A stretch of 64,000 nt of DNA from Platerodrilus igneus (Eukaryota > Arthropoda > Insecta > Coleoptera > Lycidae). The first letter of the stretch is position 1; every line of letters starts with the position of its first letter. The position numbers were made by a program, and so were the translations under genes. The notes under the pieces were generated by a model. It made no database searches, was not told the DNA's origin, and worked only from the letters and a program-made list of their open reading frames with translations. This document shows positions 20,990 to 31,640 of this stretch, one piece after another. The stretch lies in NCBI GenBank assembly GCA_036346225.1, contig JARFIW010000139.1, forward strand, positions 6,882,001 through 6,946,000, read 5' to 3'.

Positions 20990-21503
20990 GGTTATGCTTG
21001 GGTAAGCAGCCTGTGGCTGCCAAGTTCCCCCAGCACTTGCACATTTACCGATTTATATATCGATCAATATATCTTCTCGCACAGTCAACATTAGTTGCAG
21101 ATATTTCACAACCAACACCTGTAGTTGTTTATAATAATCATAAGATTTATCTGCACTTATTTTTCGTCATTGGGTTTTCCGTCTCAAAACTGGCTGGACA
21201 CGTACCTGCACTTATTTATTTTCGAAACTAGCCTACTTAGTTCCCTGGAATTCTCACACAGCAATACAGCTCGGTTCCCCTTCTATTGTTTGCTAATTTT
21301 ATGCACTACTTCACCAAGATTCATTGAAGGGGGTTAAGCAGCCTGTGGCTGCCAAAATCCCCCAACACTTGGACATTTGCTGAAATAATCGTTTTCCAGA
21401 AAATGCTTTCACGCAATTACCACTATTCGAGAATATTGCCCACCTAATATTTGTAGTTGCTTATAATAATCATCATGTTTAAGTGCAGTTACTCTCTTCG
21501 TCA

Positions 21504-24429
21504 TTAATTTATCCATCTTGGGACTGCTTGGATGCGTTGTTTTCTATTCTGAGCTAGCCTACACATTTCCCTGAAACGCCTACAGCCTACATCTTTCACT
21601 ATCTGTGTGCAGTAGTCTAACCTAGGTTTACCTTTTCTTCTCTTTTTCCCTATCTCTGATTCTAATATATTCCGTACTATTCCCTCATGCCGTAGTATGT
21701 GGCCTATCATCCTATCTCTCCTATTCTTTACCGTTTTCCACATATTTCTTTCTTCCCCTACCATTTTTAGTACCTCTGTCCATGATATCTGCGTCATTCG
21801 CCTGTATCACCACATTTCTAAGGCTTTTACCTTTTTTTTGTCCGCTTCTCCTACTGTCCAGGCTTCACAGCCGTATAGTGCTGTGCCACACACATATGTT
21901 TTAAACAATCTTTTCCTTGTTTCAATGTTTGTTGTTTTTGAACACAGTAGCTGCTTTTTTTTGTTAAATGTAGGACGACCTTGTGCTAATCTTTGTTTTA
22001 TATCTTTTGTGCTTTTCCAATCTTGCGTTATTTGGCTTCCTAGGTAGCAGAAATCCTTAACTTCTTGCAATTTTGTGTTACATATTTGTATTCTTGTTTT
22101 TGATTTATTTTCCCCTCCTTTGCATACTAGTACCTTAGTTTTAGTTTTGTTAATTTTCATACCGTATCTCTCTGTTAGAACAGTTTCCATTTCATTAAGA
22201 GCAGCTTCTAACTCTTCCTTGATAGATGCTACTACCGCTATATCATCTGCAAATCTAAGCATATCAATTTTTGTCCCTGCATAGTAATTCCAAATGTCTT
22301 CCTGCATTTGACAGTATTCATTGCCTCTTCAATGTACAAGTTAAAAATTAATGGGGATAGGGCACATCCCTGTCTTACCCCTTTCCTAATGTTTACTTCT
22401 CTACGTTCCTGCTCTAATTCTATTTTTGCTGTTTGCTCTTTGTATAAGCTATGTACTATACGTCTATCCCTATAACTCATTCCAATATTTTTGAATATTT
22501 CGAACATTTTTTTTTCATTTTACATTGTCGAATGTTTTTTCCAAAATTACAAACCCTATATACATGCCTTCCCCTTTTTCTATTGTTTTCTCCAATATCA
22601 CTATCAAAGCTAAAATAGTCTCCCGTGTTCCCCTGTTTCGCCTAAACCCAAATTGGTCTTCTCCTAGTATTTCTTCAGCACGTTTTTCCATTCGTCTTTG
22701 TACAATTCTAGTTAATATTTTTGACACGTGTGCTGTCAAACTTATTCTTCGAAAATTTTCACATCTATCCGCGCCTTTCTTTTTTGGTATAGTTACTATG
22801 ATGTTACGTTTGAAATCTTTGAGTATCTCGCCTGTTTCATATAGCTAACAAGTTGGAAGAGACGTTCTGTTACTGCTTGGCCAGCGGCTTTTAGAGTTTC
22901 TGCTTGCACTTTATCTGTACCCGGCGCCTTACCATTTTTCAGACCTTTTAATGCTAATTTAAATTCATCTCTAAGTATAGGATATCCCAAGTCATCATTT
23001 TCAATGTCTGATTCCTGTTCTAATGCAGTTAGTTCTTTTTTTGCCATCTACCCATTTTCTCTACATTTTCTATAATGACGTTTCCTCCCGCGTCCCTTAT
23101 ATTTTTGCTTTACGGTTTTATATCCCTAAAATTGGTTCTAATTAGTTTGTATGCTTTATCTGTCTTTCCTACTGCCATCTTAGTTTGTACCTCTTTGCAC
23201 TTTTCATCAATCCACTGTTCTTTAGCTTTCCTGCATTTGCGAATAATTTCCCATTTTATGGCTTTGCATCTCTGTTTTCCTGTTTCGTCTGATTTATTTT
23301 TGTATTTTCGTTTTTGTTCTATTAAATTTGGGATATCCTTTGTAATCCATGGTTTCTTATTTTCTTTTTGTGTATACCCCAGAATATCTCTGGCCGCCAT
23401 GTCGAGGCTGCATTTAATGTTATTCCATTCTGTTTCTACTTCCTTAGTATGAGATATTTTCTCGATATCTTTGAGCAAATCATTTGACCTTTTTTCAAAT
23501 CTTTCTTGAATATCTTTATCTTTTAGTTTATTTAGGTCCAAGTGCCTTTTTCCGTTGCTTTTTTCCAAATTTTTAAATTTAAGTGCGGCCTTCAGAATTA
23601 CGATTTTGTGGTCAGTGTCTATATCTGCTTCTCGGTAGCTTCTACAGTCTTTTACTTGATTCCTAAAACGTTGTCTAACAAGAATGTAATCTATTTGATA
23701 TCTTCCTATACCTCCTGGCATCTTCCACGTGTATCGTCTTCTAGCATGATGTTGAAATAATGTGTTTGTAATGATTAAATTATTCTTGTCGCAAAATTCT
23801 ACAAGCTTGTTTCCTTTATCGTTTCTAGTGCCTAAACCAAATAAACCTTCTACCGCTCCTTCCCCACCCTTACCTACCACTACATTAAAATCCCCCGTAA
23901 TTGTTAAATTTTCATGTCTTTCTACATGTCTTAATATGTCTTCGATATCTTTGTAGATCGCTTCTACCTCTTTGTCACTGTAGCTAGAGGTGGGCATGTA
24001 TACTTGTATTATTACTGTGTTTTCCGGTTTAGATTCTAATCTAACCATGAGTACTCTTTCGTTCTTTTGTAAGTAATTTTCTACACAGTAACCTATCTTT
24101 TTCCGCATTACTATCTCCACACCCAAATTTCCTTCCTCTGCTCCTGTATGAATTACCCTGAAGTCTCCATTCCAAAAATCTTCCGCCTCTGGCCACCGAA
24201 CTTTGCTGATCCCTATTATGTCTAGTGATAATCTATTAATTTGGAGTTTTGGATTCTCTAGCTTACCTACTTGCTTTATAGTTCTAATATTCCACGCTCC
24301 GACTAGCAAAATATTCCCGACTCTTATTCTTAACCTTCTGATCGCATCCTCCAAAGTAGTTCCCTCCCGGAGATCCGAATGGGAGACTATTTTAACTCCA
24401 CGATCTTTTACCCCAGAGAATGCCATCAT
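21504..24429 (-). pseudogene. RTE LINE copy A: endonuclease and reverse transcriptase
   Basis: 439 codons are open from ATG 24429 to a TAA at 23110-23112, where copies B and C have a tyrosine codon. The endonuclease signature is LLVGAWNIRTIKQVGKLEN, ISKVRWPEAEDFW, VYMPTSSYS, ITGDFNVVVG and DTDHKIVI, the pattern of RTE/BovB-type LINEs. After the stop, small deletions and frame changes split the RT: NGKAPGTDKVQAETLKAAG, EDQFGFRRNRGTRE, GVRQGCALSPLIFNLYIE, catalytic LRFADDIAVVA, and the C-terminal ALYGCEAWTVGE and MIGHILRHEG. The last piece ends at 21504. At least four frame changes are needed to follow it. Confidence 0.92.
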
Positions 24430-24678
24430 ATTTATTACAACTTAAGTACGCTGTGTACTTGGGATGTAATGTGGTGGTTTCCCGTTGCCTTCCACATCGC
24501 GGTAGTTTGTCTTAGACTACAATACCGACCCCTATGGTCTCTGCCAATCTAAATACCGAAAGAGCCGCTGTCCTCTTTCGAGGACCTTTCTTTGTCTGGT
24601 TCCTAACTAACTAACGACCCCACCACTTTGGTTGGACCTGTAGGTTGGCTCTTTAGCTCATTAGAACGCGCAAGCCAT
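24430..24678 (-). other. RTE copy A 5' UTR, inner part
   Basis: Matches the 5' UTRs of copies B (58330-58618) and C (61731-62028), including TTTCGGTA, GGCAACGGGAAACCACC and the block before the ORF. Its 5'-most part, which forms the 3' half of the ribozyme-like fold (24630-24674), is separated from the true 5' end by the LTR-like insertion. Confidence 0.85.
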
Positions 24679-26268
24679 TGTAACAGGATAAATTCCTGAT
24701 ACAAATCATAACGCTAGACAATCCAATGTACTCTGCTCGTGTATCTATATAATATATGATTTATTAAACCTAGTTTACTCTTTCGGTGAATCTATTGTGG
24801 TTATAATCTAAACGTATTTGTTACGGAACGAATCAATAGTAGAAGGGAGTCGGGAGTGGCAATTTGATGCTCCACGATTCGACCGGATCCCGTACCTTTC
24901 CTTTTTGAATGAAACCGTTAAGCAACATAGTTGACTCAAATAATAATTGTTAATCAGATTGATTTTTGATGCAGGCTTGGGGTAAGTAATCTGAGTATAT
25001 TAACTAAAAATTTGCTAGAGCGTCTACAAATTTTTAGCTCCAATTACGACTTGATTATTTGATCACGGAACTGTAAGAAAAGATTGATCGAACCGTATGT
25101 AAAATTACACGCAGGATCTTTAGCAAGAAGACGATCTCTGCTACTATCAAGAATTAATATTTTACTGAAGATTTAATACTGTAAATGACTTGAAGAAGTT
25201 GATGTTCTTTCATACGTATGGTTAAACCCACGGAGTTCGGCGAATCTCCACGTATCTAAGAAGACAGTTTTTGCTGCAGCGGATCTACCACATTTCAGGA
25301 CGTCTGCAATTTTGGCCGAATTTCATAAACAGTCAGGTTTATGGACTCTCTCAGCGGGGCCTCCAAGGATCTAGTCAAGTGACGTGTGTGTGGCCGCCAG
25401 ATGTTTGTTTTTGTTGAGACGTAAACTGCAGGTATTTATTGATAACGTTAATCTAGTTCAATGACGTTACAATAGTGTCAAGTTAATTTTTTTAGTCTTC
25501 TAGGTTATTCATAATTGTAGTTTAACCTAAAAATTTTTTAGTAAACTAATTTTTTAGTAGTCATATTAAATAATCAATATTTAATGCTCATACCTTAAGT
25601 CTCTTTATTAGTAAACATAATCACATATTCTAACCCTACATTAACACAATCAATTAAAATTTGTATAATAAGTAGATTTTGTTTAGACCTTACATTTGTT
25701 AAGAATTCTTGCATGATTGCAGTATTACTATTTAAGTCAAACCCAAGCGCTGTTGGAATTTAAATTTGTTAGTACATATGTACACCGTGTTTTGGTACAG
25801 AGCTCCTTACTATCATCGGTTATTATTTTGTAACATTTAATTGCTACTGCTTGTGATCAATCAATCCTTTCATGTAAATATTTTGTATATAGCAATTGTA
25901 AATATTTTCCCTTTAGTGAATCATAAATTTTGTTACATATATAAAAAATTTGATGGTGATTTAATATAGCTTAGTTAACCGACACCAATCGTTTTATTTG
26001 GTAGACTGATTGACACTTCAATAAACCAAATTATAACCAATTATTCAGTATTGCTAAGCAAAATAGGTCGAACCAACCCTGTAGATATTGTTGTAAGTAT
26101 CTCATGTTCTCTGAAGTTTTTAATACTGGTGTGAGTGATCTAGCTTAAGCCAGATTCAGTTGGATCACCAGTGTTTTGGTAGCTTGCATCGTAGAGTGTT
26201 ACGGGGACAAAGTCATAAGTGACGCACTCCGTCCCTTCTTTTTTTTATGTCCTATAGGCAAAGCTACA
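24679..26268 (+). mobile_element. 1.59 kb LTR-like insertion in RTE 5' UTR
   Basis: Starts TGTAACAGG and ends AAGCTACA, flanked by CCAT on both sides (24675-24678 and 26269-26272). Joining the flanks regenerates the sequence seen in the other RTE copies (AGCCAT-TTCACCTG against AGCCATTCTACCTG in copy B). The TG...CA ends and the 4-bp duplication fit a solo LTR. No gene seen inside. Near its end GAGTGTTACGGGGACAAAG and a T-run precede the terminus. Orientation is not determined. Confidence 0.68.
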
Positions 26269-26327
26269 CCATTTCACCTGTTTTAGTAATCTAGAACTTC
26301 GGCAAGGCGCAGGTCCAATCGAAATGG
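26269..26327 (-). ncRNA. HDV-like ribozyme candidate, RTE copy A (5' half; 3' half at 24630-24674)
   Basis: Minus-strand RNA from 26327 at the element's first base. P1 is CCATTTC (1-7) with GAAATGG (53-59; 26269-26275). P2 is TTGGACCTG (10-18) with CAGGTCCAA (24632-24640), nine perfect pairs. A GCCAAC junction precedes the P2 3' strand, placing a C followed by A residues where HDV-type ribozymes keep the catalytic cytosine. The LTR-like insertion at 24679 falls in the last bases of the P1 3' strand, so this copy can no longer fold. HDV-like ribozymes are known at 5' ends of several LINE groups, RTE included. Confidence 0.6.
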
Positions 26328-26340
26328 GTATTACTCCACA

Positions 26341-26703
26341 CCTCGAAAATATGTGCGCTGGTATCTGAAAGTATTTTTTCATTTGGTGGGCATTTGTTTT
26401 TGGAATGCTTGTTATATATACAATAAAGTACATTCTAAGAAATTATCGTATCTCGATTTCATAGAAAAACTAGTGAAAAGCTTATTGATAATAAATAACG
26501 CACCGGGTAACGCACCGAATCAAGGTCAAAGTACAACAAATCATTTTCCAATAAAAAATTCTAAAAGATTCAGGTGTCGGGCCCCCTCTGCAAAGCAGAA
26601 AAGATCTGCAACATTTTACATTTGCGATACATGTACAGCCGACAATAAGCCAATAGGACTTTGTATTGGTTATTCTTTCAAATATAATCATGATAAAAAG
26701 TAA
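26341..26703 (+). pseudogene. piggyBac-like transposase C-terminus
   Basis: Continues the gene broken at 19983. From 26341 the reading gives RWYLKVFFHLVGICFWNA, the conserved helix after the last catalytic aspartate, then a linker and a cysteine-rich C-terminal tail (RFRCRAPSA, FYICDTCTADN, LCIGYS), with some zinc-binding cysteines lost compared with the usual family tail. Ends at a TAA near 26701. The frame is open for the whole 116 codons from 26353. Confidence 0.88.
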
Positions 26704-26815
26704 ATTTTGTTAGTTTTTGAATTATCTGTATAATAAAAATTAATTTTCATTTATATTTCAATTCGTTTATATTAATACAAAGAAAATATTGTCACAAGTG
26801 AGTTGCAAACTTTGT

Positions 26816-26886
26816 GTCACATAAATGTGACACTTGGTCAATGAGAGTGAAATTTTTCCTATAGATCAGCGCCACACTGATGTGAC
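26816..26886. promoter_or_regulatory. Palindromic subterminal motifs, right end of piggyBac
   Basis: GTCACATAAATGTGAC (26816-26831) and GCCACACTGATGTGAC (26871-26886) match the left-end motifs at 17972-18130. They lie 130-200 bp from the right terminus. Confidence 0.6.
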
Positions 26887-27020
26887 GTAGGCTGAAACAG
26901 CAGCTACTTAGGAATATATTCCTAGTAAAGAGCATAAATTATATCACGTCATATTTATCAAAATAATGTGTGGTCTGGATTGAACAATCTTCATTTACCC
27001 CCTGGTAGTCAACGTTTGCC

Positions 27021-27125
27021 TTCTATTACCTATTTTACCTTCTGCTCTGTTTCCAACTACTGTGTTTATGCCTTAAAATATAACCTATCATCCTGACACG
27101 CCATCTTTTCATTAAACTTGTAGTA
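27021..27125 (-). pseudogene. Very old RTE-like fragment
   Basis: On the minus strand this reads MIGYILRHKHS, matching the RTE ORF2 C-terminal segment MIGHILRHEG at 21690-21730. Nothing else of the element remains here; the piggyBac right end abuts it. Confidence 0.4.
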
Positions 27126-27360
27126 CCTCGCTCTTCTCGAACAATTCCTAGATCTTACCATTACTAATGTTATCTGTCTAACCGAACTACAACCGATAAC
27201 AGCGTTTATTAATCTTTTTGATAAGTGGAATCTTTCTTAATGTTCATTTTTATCCTGGAACTACTGGTTTTTTTTAGTAGTATGTATTTAAAATAACATC
27301 CTGTAAATGGATTATTTGCAAACAAAATTACCATAATTTCAAATAATGTTCATTGGTCTC
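27126..27360. other. Non-coding spacer
   Basis: AT-rich; no gene or repeat recognised. Confidence 0.4.
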
Positions 27361-27690
27361 ACCATTATTAGGTGTTGCGTCCTAGAACTCGTTATTCGCG
27401 TACCTCAATTGTTTCCTATTCTGAGCTCACCTACAAATTTCGCTGAAATTCTTGCAGTTTACATCTTTCACTATCTGTGCGCAATAATGTAATTTAGGTC
27501 TACATCTACACTTATTTTTTCATTTCTCTGTTTCTAATACATCTGCACTATTCCCCATGCCTTAGAATGTGTTCTATCATTCTGCTATTTGTTTTTGTTT
27601 TACACAGACGTCTTTCTTCCCCAACCATTTCTATAACCTCTTTGTTATTAACTTTGTCTGTCCATGCTTTTTTCGTTTCACGAAGAATAT
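27361..27690 (-). mobile_element. RTE 3'-end fragment, 5'-truncated
   Basis: About 330 bp homologous to the distal part of the RTE 3' region (19996-20450 and 60285-60600), sharing CTATTCTGAGCT, CTGAAATT, TTTCACTATCTGTG and CTATTCCCCATGCCTTAGAA. It lacks the hairpin seen at 20267-20382. Divergence from copy A is considerable, so this is an older insertion. Confidence 0.72.
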
Positions 27691-27715
27691 TTTAACTTTA
27701 CCCGTTTCATGATCT

Positions 27716-27796
27716 TCCATGGGATAATAGCCAAGCTAGCCGCCGGCGCAACAAGTTTTATAGTTGCATCTCGCACGCATTAAAAGTTCAAGTCCC
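27716..27796 (+). other. tRNA-like sequence (pseudogene or SINE head)
   Basis: ATAGCCAAGCTAG resembles a leucine-type tRNA D-arm/box A, GCAAC...GTTGC could form an anticodon stem (loop too long, 10 nt), and GTTCAAGTCCC resembles box B and the T-arm. The acceptor arms do not pair well, so it is not a functional tRNA. It may be the head of an unrelated SINE. Confidence 0.3.
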
Positions 27797-28018
27797 TTTA
27801 AATTCCTAATTATTATATGCATTAACAATTAAGTAAGTAATTTTTAAAAGACAACATTTTTTGATGACTGTAATGATTGGCTTTCCTTTTTTAGAATTTT
27901 GATAAAGACAACAACCCTTGCCGAAATGTCGATTTATAATTATATATGCAAAATATTTTGTTTTATTTTTTTCACTAAAATATCCCAATTGTACTGTAAC
28001 ATTTTATCGAAAAAACAC

Positions 28019-28022
<4 letters not shown>

Positions 28023-28070
<48 letters not shown>
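28023..28070. repeat. (TA)n microsatellite
   Basis: About 24 uninterrupted TA units. Confidence 0.98.
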
Positions 28071-28072
<2 letters not shown>

Positions 28073-28089
28073 CTGTGATATTTCCCTTA

Positions 28090-28295
28090 TATTAAGCTCC
28101 ACAAGTTGGGCGACATATTTATGCTGTGATATTCGCCCCACGGCTTGGGCTTGTCATATTTATGTCGGGTTATCCTCCTGTAGAAAAATATAACCCTTGT
28201 TATTATATTAATATTTAGCCCTACGATTGGGTCGAGCTATATTTGCTTATATTAATCCCCTACGCTTGAACCATATTTATGCTATGATTTATACT
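28090..28295 (-). repeat. Diverged tandem repeats with primer-binding-site-like core
   Basis: Four imperfect units. On the minus strand each has AAATATG or similar followed by a core such as GTCGCCCAACTTGTGGAGC, AAGCCCAAGCCGTGGGGCG, CGACCCAATCGTAGGGC or GGTTCAAGCGTAGGGG. These resemble the lysine-type retroelement primer-binding site (TGGCGCCCAACGTGGGGC). Probably the leader of a decayed minus-strand LTR element. Confidence 0.5.
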
Positions 28296-28339
28296 TTTAT
28301 TACTCAAGCACTTGTAGAGATGTTAATTTATAATTTTCT

Positions 28340-30928
28340 TTGCCTCGACTAGCTGATTCAATTAAATAAAGCACTTCTACAATACACAGTATAATGATTG
28401 AATATTTACAACCCTTTTAAATATCTTCTCCCTTTTTAAATTATATACATCTGTCAAATTTTTAGAAAATCAAGCCAGCAAAACGAGGTTTTTTATTACC
28501 TTTAAAGACCTATTGAAACGTTTCAAGATGTCTATAACTTTTCATAAATTTACACAAGAAACCCCAATTTGTCGGCTCTTACACTTTAAATTATTATTGA
28601 GATAAAACAGTTTTAAAATAAATCATATCAAAAATATCTAACCTGAAGTGGTTTTGTAGGTGCTCTTCATTCCTAAGAATTGAAGTCGATATCCAAATCG
28701 TTATTGGTGCGTTTATTCCAATGAAAGGTTTCGTTTCCGCCATAGAATATTTATCATCAATTTGCTTGAACAGGCAGCATTCTCCAAAGTCTCGTATCCA
28801 AAAATTATATTTCAAATTGTAATTGATCGTTATTTAACGTTTTATCGGGAATCGTAACGTTATTTTGATTGTAATTTAAGATTATAATGGTAGTTAAGAC
28901 GACAATCACGATGATAATTAAGATGGTAATTCGGATGTTATTAGGATCCGTCTTCAGAAGTACAGCTTGTTTTTACGATTATACACTATTAAAATAATTT
29001 TTCACTTTGATTTAATTTACTATTCACGTAAATATTTAGCACCTTCATGTACAGTGACTGCCCAGTTTTAAAGTATACTCACTCGATATTCAATTGACTA
29101 AATATTTATAGGATCGGCCCTCTTTTGTTTGTGATTCATTGACTTTACGTGCTAGACGAGACCAAGCGTCTTATCTTTTGTTATTTTGGGAAAGTTTACC
29201 AATTATATGTATTTTAATTGCATGAAGCGATGCTCTTGGTCACGTAATTTAATGTTATACCTCACATCTAATTCAGAAATCCCAGGAATTTTCGTTCATA
29301 AAAGCACGTACTAATATTGTTGGCCTTATTCTAATCTGAATGGAATAAATTTGGTGTTTGTTTATTTCCTAACAAATTGGATTTTTGAACAAATGTGATT
29401 CTTTTAGATCACGTACGCTTTTAAAATAATGCATAATTTCTGCGTGCGTTTAAGATGATATTATTGACGCATTTTCTGAATATTTATCTAGCCAATTCAT
29501 GCAGGTTTTTTACTGATTTATTTTCAATGCGTTTCGTTACATTTTTAAATTCGAATCTTTGGTCGTATCTACTCTTGGGTATGCGTTTTAATCGTTTGTA
29601 CTGCTATATACCGTGTGCTCTCAACTAATAATATTTATAATGACCTATTTACTCTTCTAATATCTGTAATTCTGTGCTTCTGTTACTTGGGAGTTTCCCT
29701 TGTTTATTCTACGACCCCTATGTCTTAACCTACCCCTAAATTAACTCTATAATTACAGCAATATATACATATATATTGTTGTGGATTCAAAGGGTTAAAT
29801 CAGTGGTAAACAATAAAATTTCAACCACCCCTGTATATAGAAAAGAACGATTTATTTATGCGCAAAATCAATTTGAGTCATTTAAGGAAAACGGACATGT
29901 ATTGACGTATTTTTATAATTAATAATGGTATGTTGGAAATTACATAAAGAAAAAACAGCTTTAAAACAAATAGAAGTTCATAATTAATTTTAATTTATTT
30001 TAATCCAACACGTATAAGCATAGGAGAACGTGCTTGCGTAACAAAATCAATAATTCCAAGGTAAATGTAATTTGTTTTATACAAATACGACGAAATATAA
30101 AGTCTAGGAATTGTGCTAAACGAAACCCAGCGTTTTAAAAAGTTACCTTCGGAGAAGTCGAGCATGTGTTAAGATAGGATTTCAATGAAATATTTTCAAC
30201 CGTCAGTTGATATAAACCACAAGGCTAACAAACTTCTTAAAGAGCGAGGAAAATGCACGATCGGTTTTATACAACAGATAGAGACAGGTACAGAAGTGTT
30301 GAGGTTGAAAAAGCACGTACCATATACACGTGGAGTGGAGATTAGCTGTCATCAATATCGATTTTCTGTAACTCAAGTGGGGTTTTAAACGCGACAGCAG
30401 ACATGCACAAGACAGAGATGAATATAGTTTAAGCGGGGTTTGTAATGACAGAGAATTTTATCATTGATTAAAAACAGACAGTTTCCCAAACGTAGATACA
30501 CGCGAAGGTTGAGAGCGCTTTTTGGATACGGCACGTAGACTGGAGTAAATTTCAGGAATTTCAAGACGGTTGTATGCAAAAATTTTAGAATTTAGATTTG
30601 AAAATAAGCTTTTCACTTGAAGTGTGTCCCGGATGGAGTTTTGAAACGATGTAAATACTCCATCTAAATTATTAACGTTCTCTTGTTTTCTCTTCGCTTC
30701 TATATTACTTTACTACGATAAAGTACTGAATGCTGACCACCATAACGGTAGAGCTTTTTTGTGAGTATTGTATATGTTGTTAATACAGTAAATATAGTGG
30801 TTAGAAGTGTAACTCAGTAGTAGCGGGCATCTATTCATTAACGCGAAGTACGTGTAGTGTATATTAAATTAATAGAGATCCGGCTACTACACTACAAAGC
30901 ACGAAAATCAATAAATGGAAGCATGATA
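28340..30928. other. Long non-coding AT-rich stretch
   Basis: No ORF with a recognisable product; short ORFs at 28594-28815, 30185-30388 and 30385-30579 have no motif. Parts may be LTRs of the elements on either side, but I found no matching pair. Confidence 0.45.
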
Positions 30929-31640
30929 TATGTGGGGTAAGCATCACAAATAACCAAGATTGTACGCTGATATATGGAATGGTACTATGAAACGAGGCGC
31001 TTGGCTCGCAAATGGTGTTATCGTCTGTGGATCCGCTGAGTATAACAACGAATGGTAACGAAGCCGAGGTGTTCTAGCGATCATCTTCGAAGGAATGGAA
31101 GCCTGAAGAATTCTCCAGGTAATTTATTTGAAATTTCTGTTGTTTGATAAACATTTGTGACATTTTGGTGCTGTGTGATTGACTTGTTGGGGGTTTATTT
31201 AGGGTTGTAGAAACGTATTGGAAAAGATACATGTACTGGACAATTTATTGAGGTTAGATATTGAAAAGGGGTGTATTTAAAACTGGTAATCGGTAATCAA
31301 GTTTGTATGCATGATATGTGGGTATGGAATGGTACGGTGAGACGAAGCGAATAGCTTGCAGAGATATCAGATGGTAGAAGCCTGTGGATCCGACAAGCAG
31401 CATAGTAACTGGAAACAACGCCGAGGGGTTTTCTGGTAACCATCTCCGACGGGAATGAAGAATTCTACAGGTAATTTATTTGAAATTTCTGTTATATAAA
31501 CATTTGTGGAATTTTTGTGTTGTGTGGTTGACTTTTTTTGTGGCATATTTATTGTGGTAGAAACTTGTTTTAAAAGATACATGTACAGGGCAATTTACTA
31601 ATTTTGAGTATTGAAAAGGGGTGTAGTTAGAATATATCAC
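30929..31640 (+). repeat. Two tandem ~350-bp repeats (third partial at 32015-32130)
   Basis: Unit 1 (about 30929-31310) and unit 2 (about 31311-31640) share TGGAATGGTAC, CTGTGGATCCG, AACGAAGCCGAGG-type strings, CAGGTAATTTATTTGAAATT, AAACATTTGTG, AAAAGATACATGTAC and TATTGAAAAGGGGTGTA. A weaker partial copy near 32015-32130 keeps the GGTAAGAAATT...GAAATTTTTG part. They lie upstream of the PBS-like repeats and gag, so they are probably internal repeats of that element's LTR or leader. Confidence 0.72.

Larger units (their letters stand above)
19996..21503 (-). repeat. RTE copy A 3' region built of repeated ORF2-end segments
   Basis: After the ORF2 stop at 21504 the sequence repeats. Two units of about 335 bp (about 20999-21332 and 21333-21503 plus its ORF end) each carry AAGCAGCCTGTGGCTGCCAA and a short copy of the ORF2 C-terminal end. 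The distal 650 bp (19996-20680) is again homologous to the ORF2 C-terminal coding region 21504-21970. The same layout occurs at 60285-61462, so it belongs to the family and did not arise locally. Confidence 0.72.
19996..26327 (-). mobile_element. RTE-clade LINE copy A, full-length, inside piggyBac
   Basis: Flanked by GTATTACTTCACA (19983-19995) and GTATTACTCCACA (26328-26340), a 13-bp duplication with one mismatch. Minus-strand order: 5' end CCATTTCGA at 26327, 5' UTR with a ribozyme-like fold, ORF with endonuclease and RT (24429 to 21504), repeated 3' region, and an (ATG)n tail (ATC repeats at 19996-20009). Removing the LTR-like segment 24679-26268 and the SINE 20689-20989 leaves about 4.4 kb. 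ORF stops and frameshifts make it inactive. Confidence 0.9.
17951..27020 (+). mobile_element. piggyBac-like DNA transposon, expanded by nested insertions
   Basis: Left end at 17951: TTAA followed by CACGTTGACCACCAGG. Right end at 27000-27016: CCTGGTAGTCAACGTT, the matching inverted terminus with two or three changes; the expected TTAA beyond it is mutated (TGCC). Both ends carry palindromic GTCACA..TGTGAC motifs. Between them lies one transposase gene broken by a SINE and an RTE LINE, the latter holding three more insertions. Without insertions the element would be about 2.4 kb, normal for piggyBac. It is inactive because of frameshifts, stops and the insertions. Confidence 0.88.

Noticed and set aside
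22525..22848. Plus-strand ORFs across 21697-24445, and minus-strand ones across 62578-63554
   Set aside because: Antisense shadows of the RTE endonuclease/RT on the other strand.
28023..28070. TA and trinucleotide tracts as a CRISPR or satellite array
   Set aside because: Plain microsatellites without spacers. No CRISPR-like structure occurs in the window.
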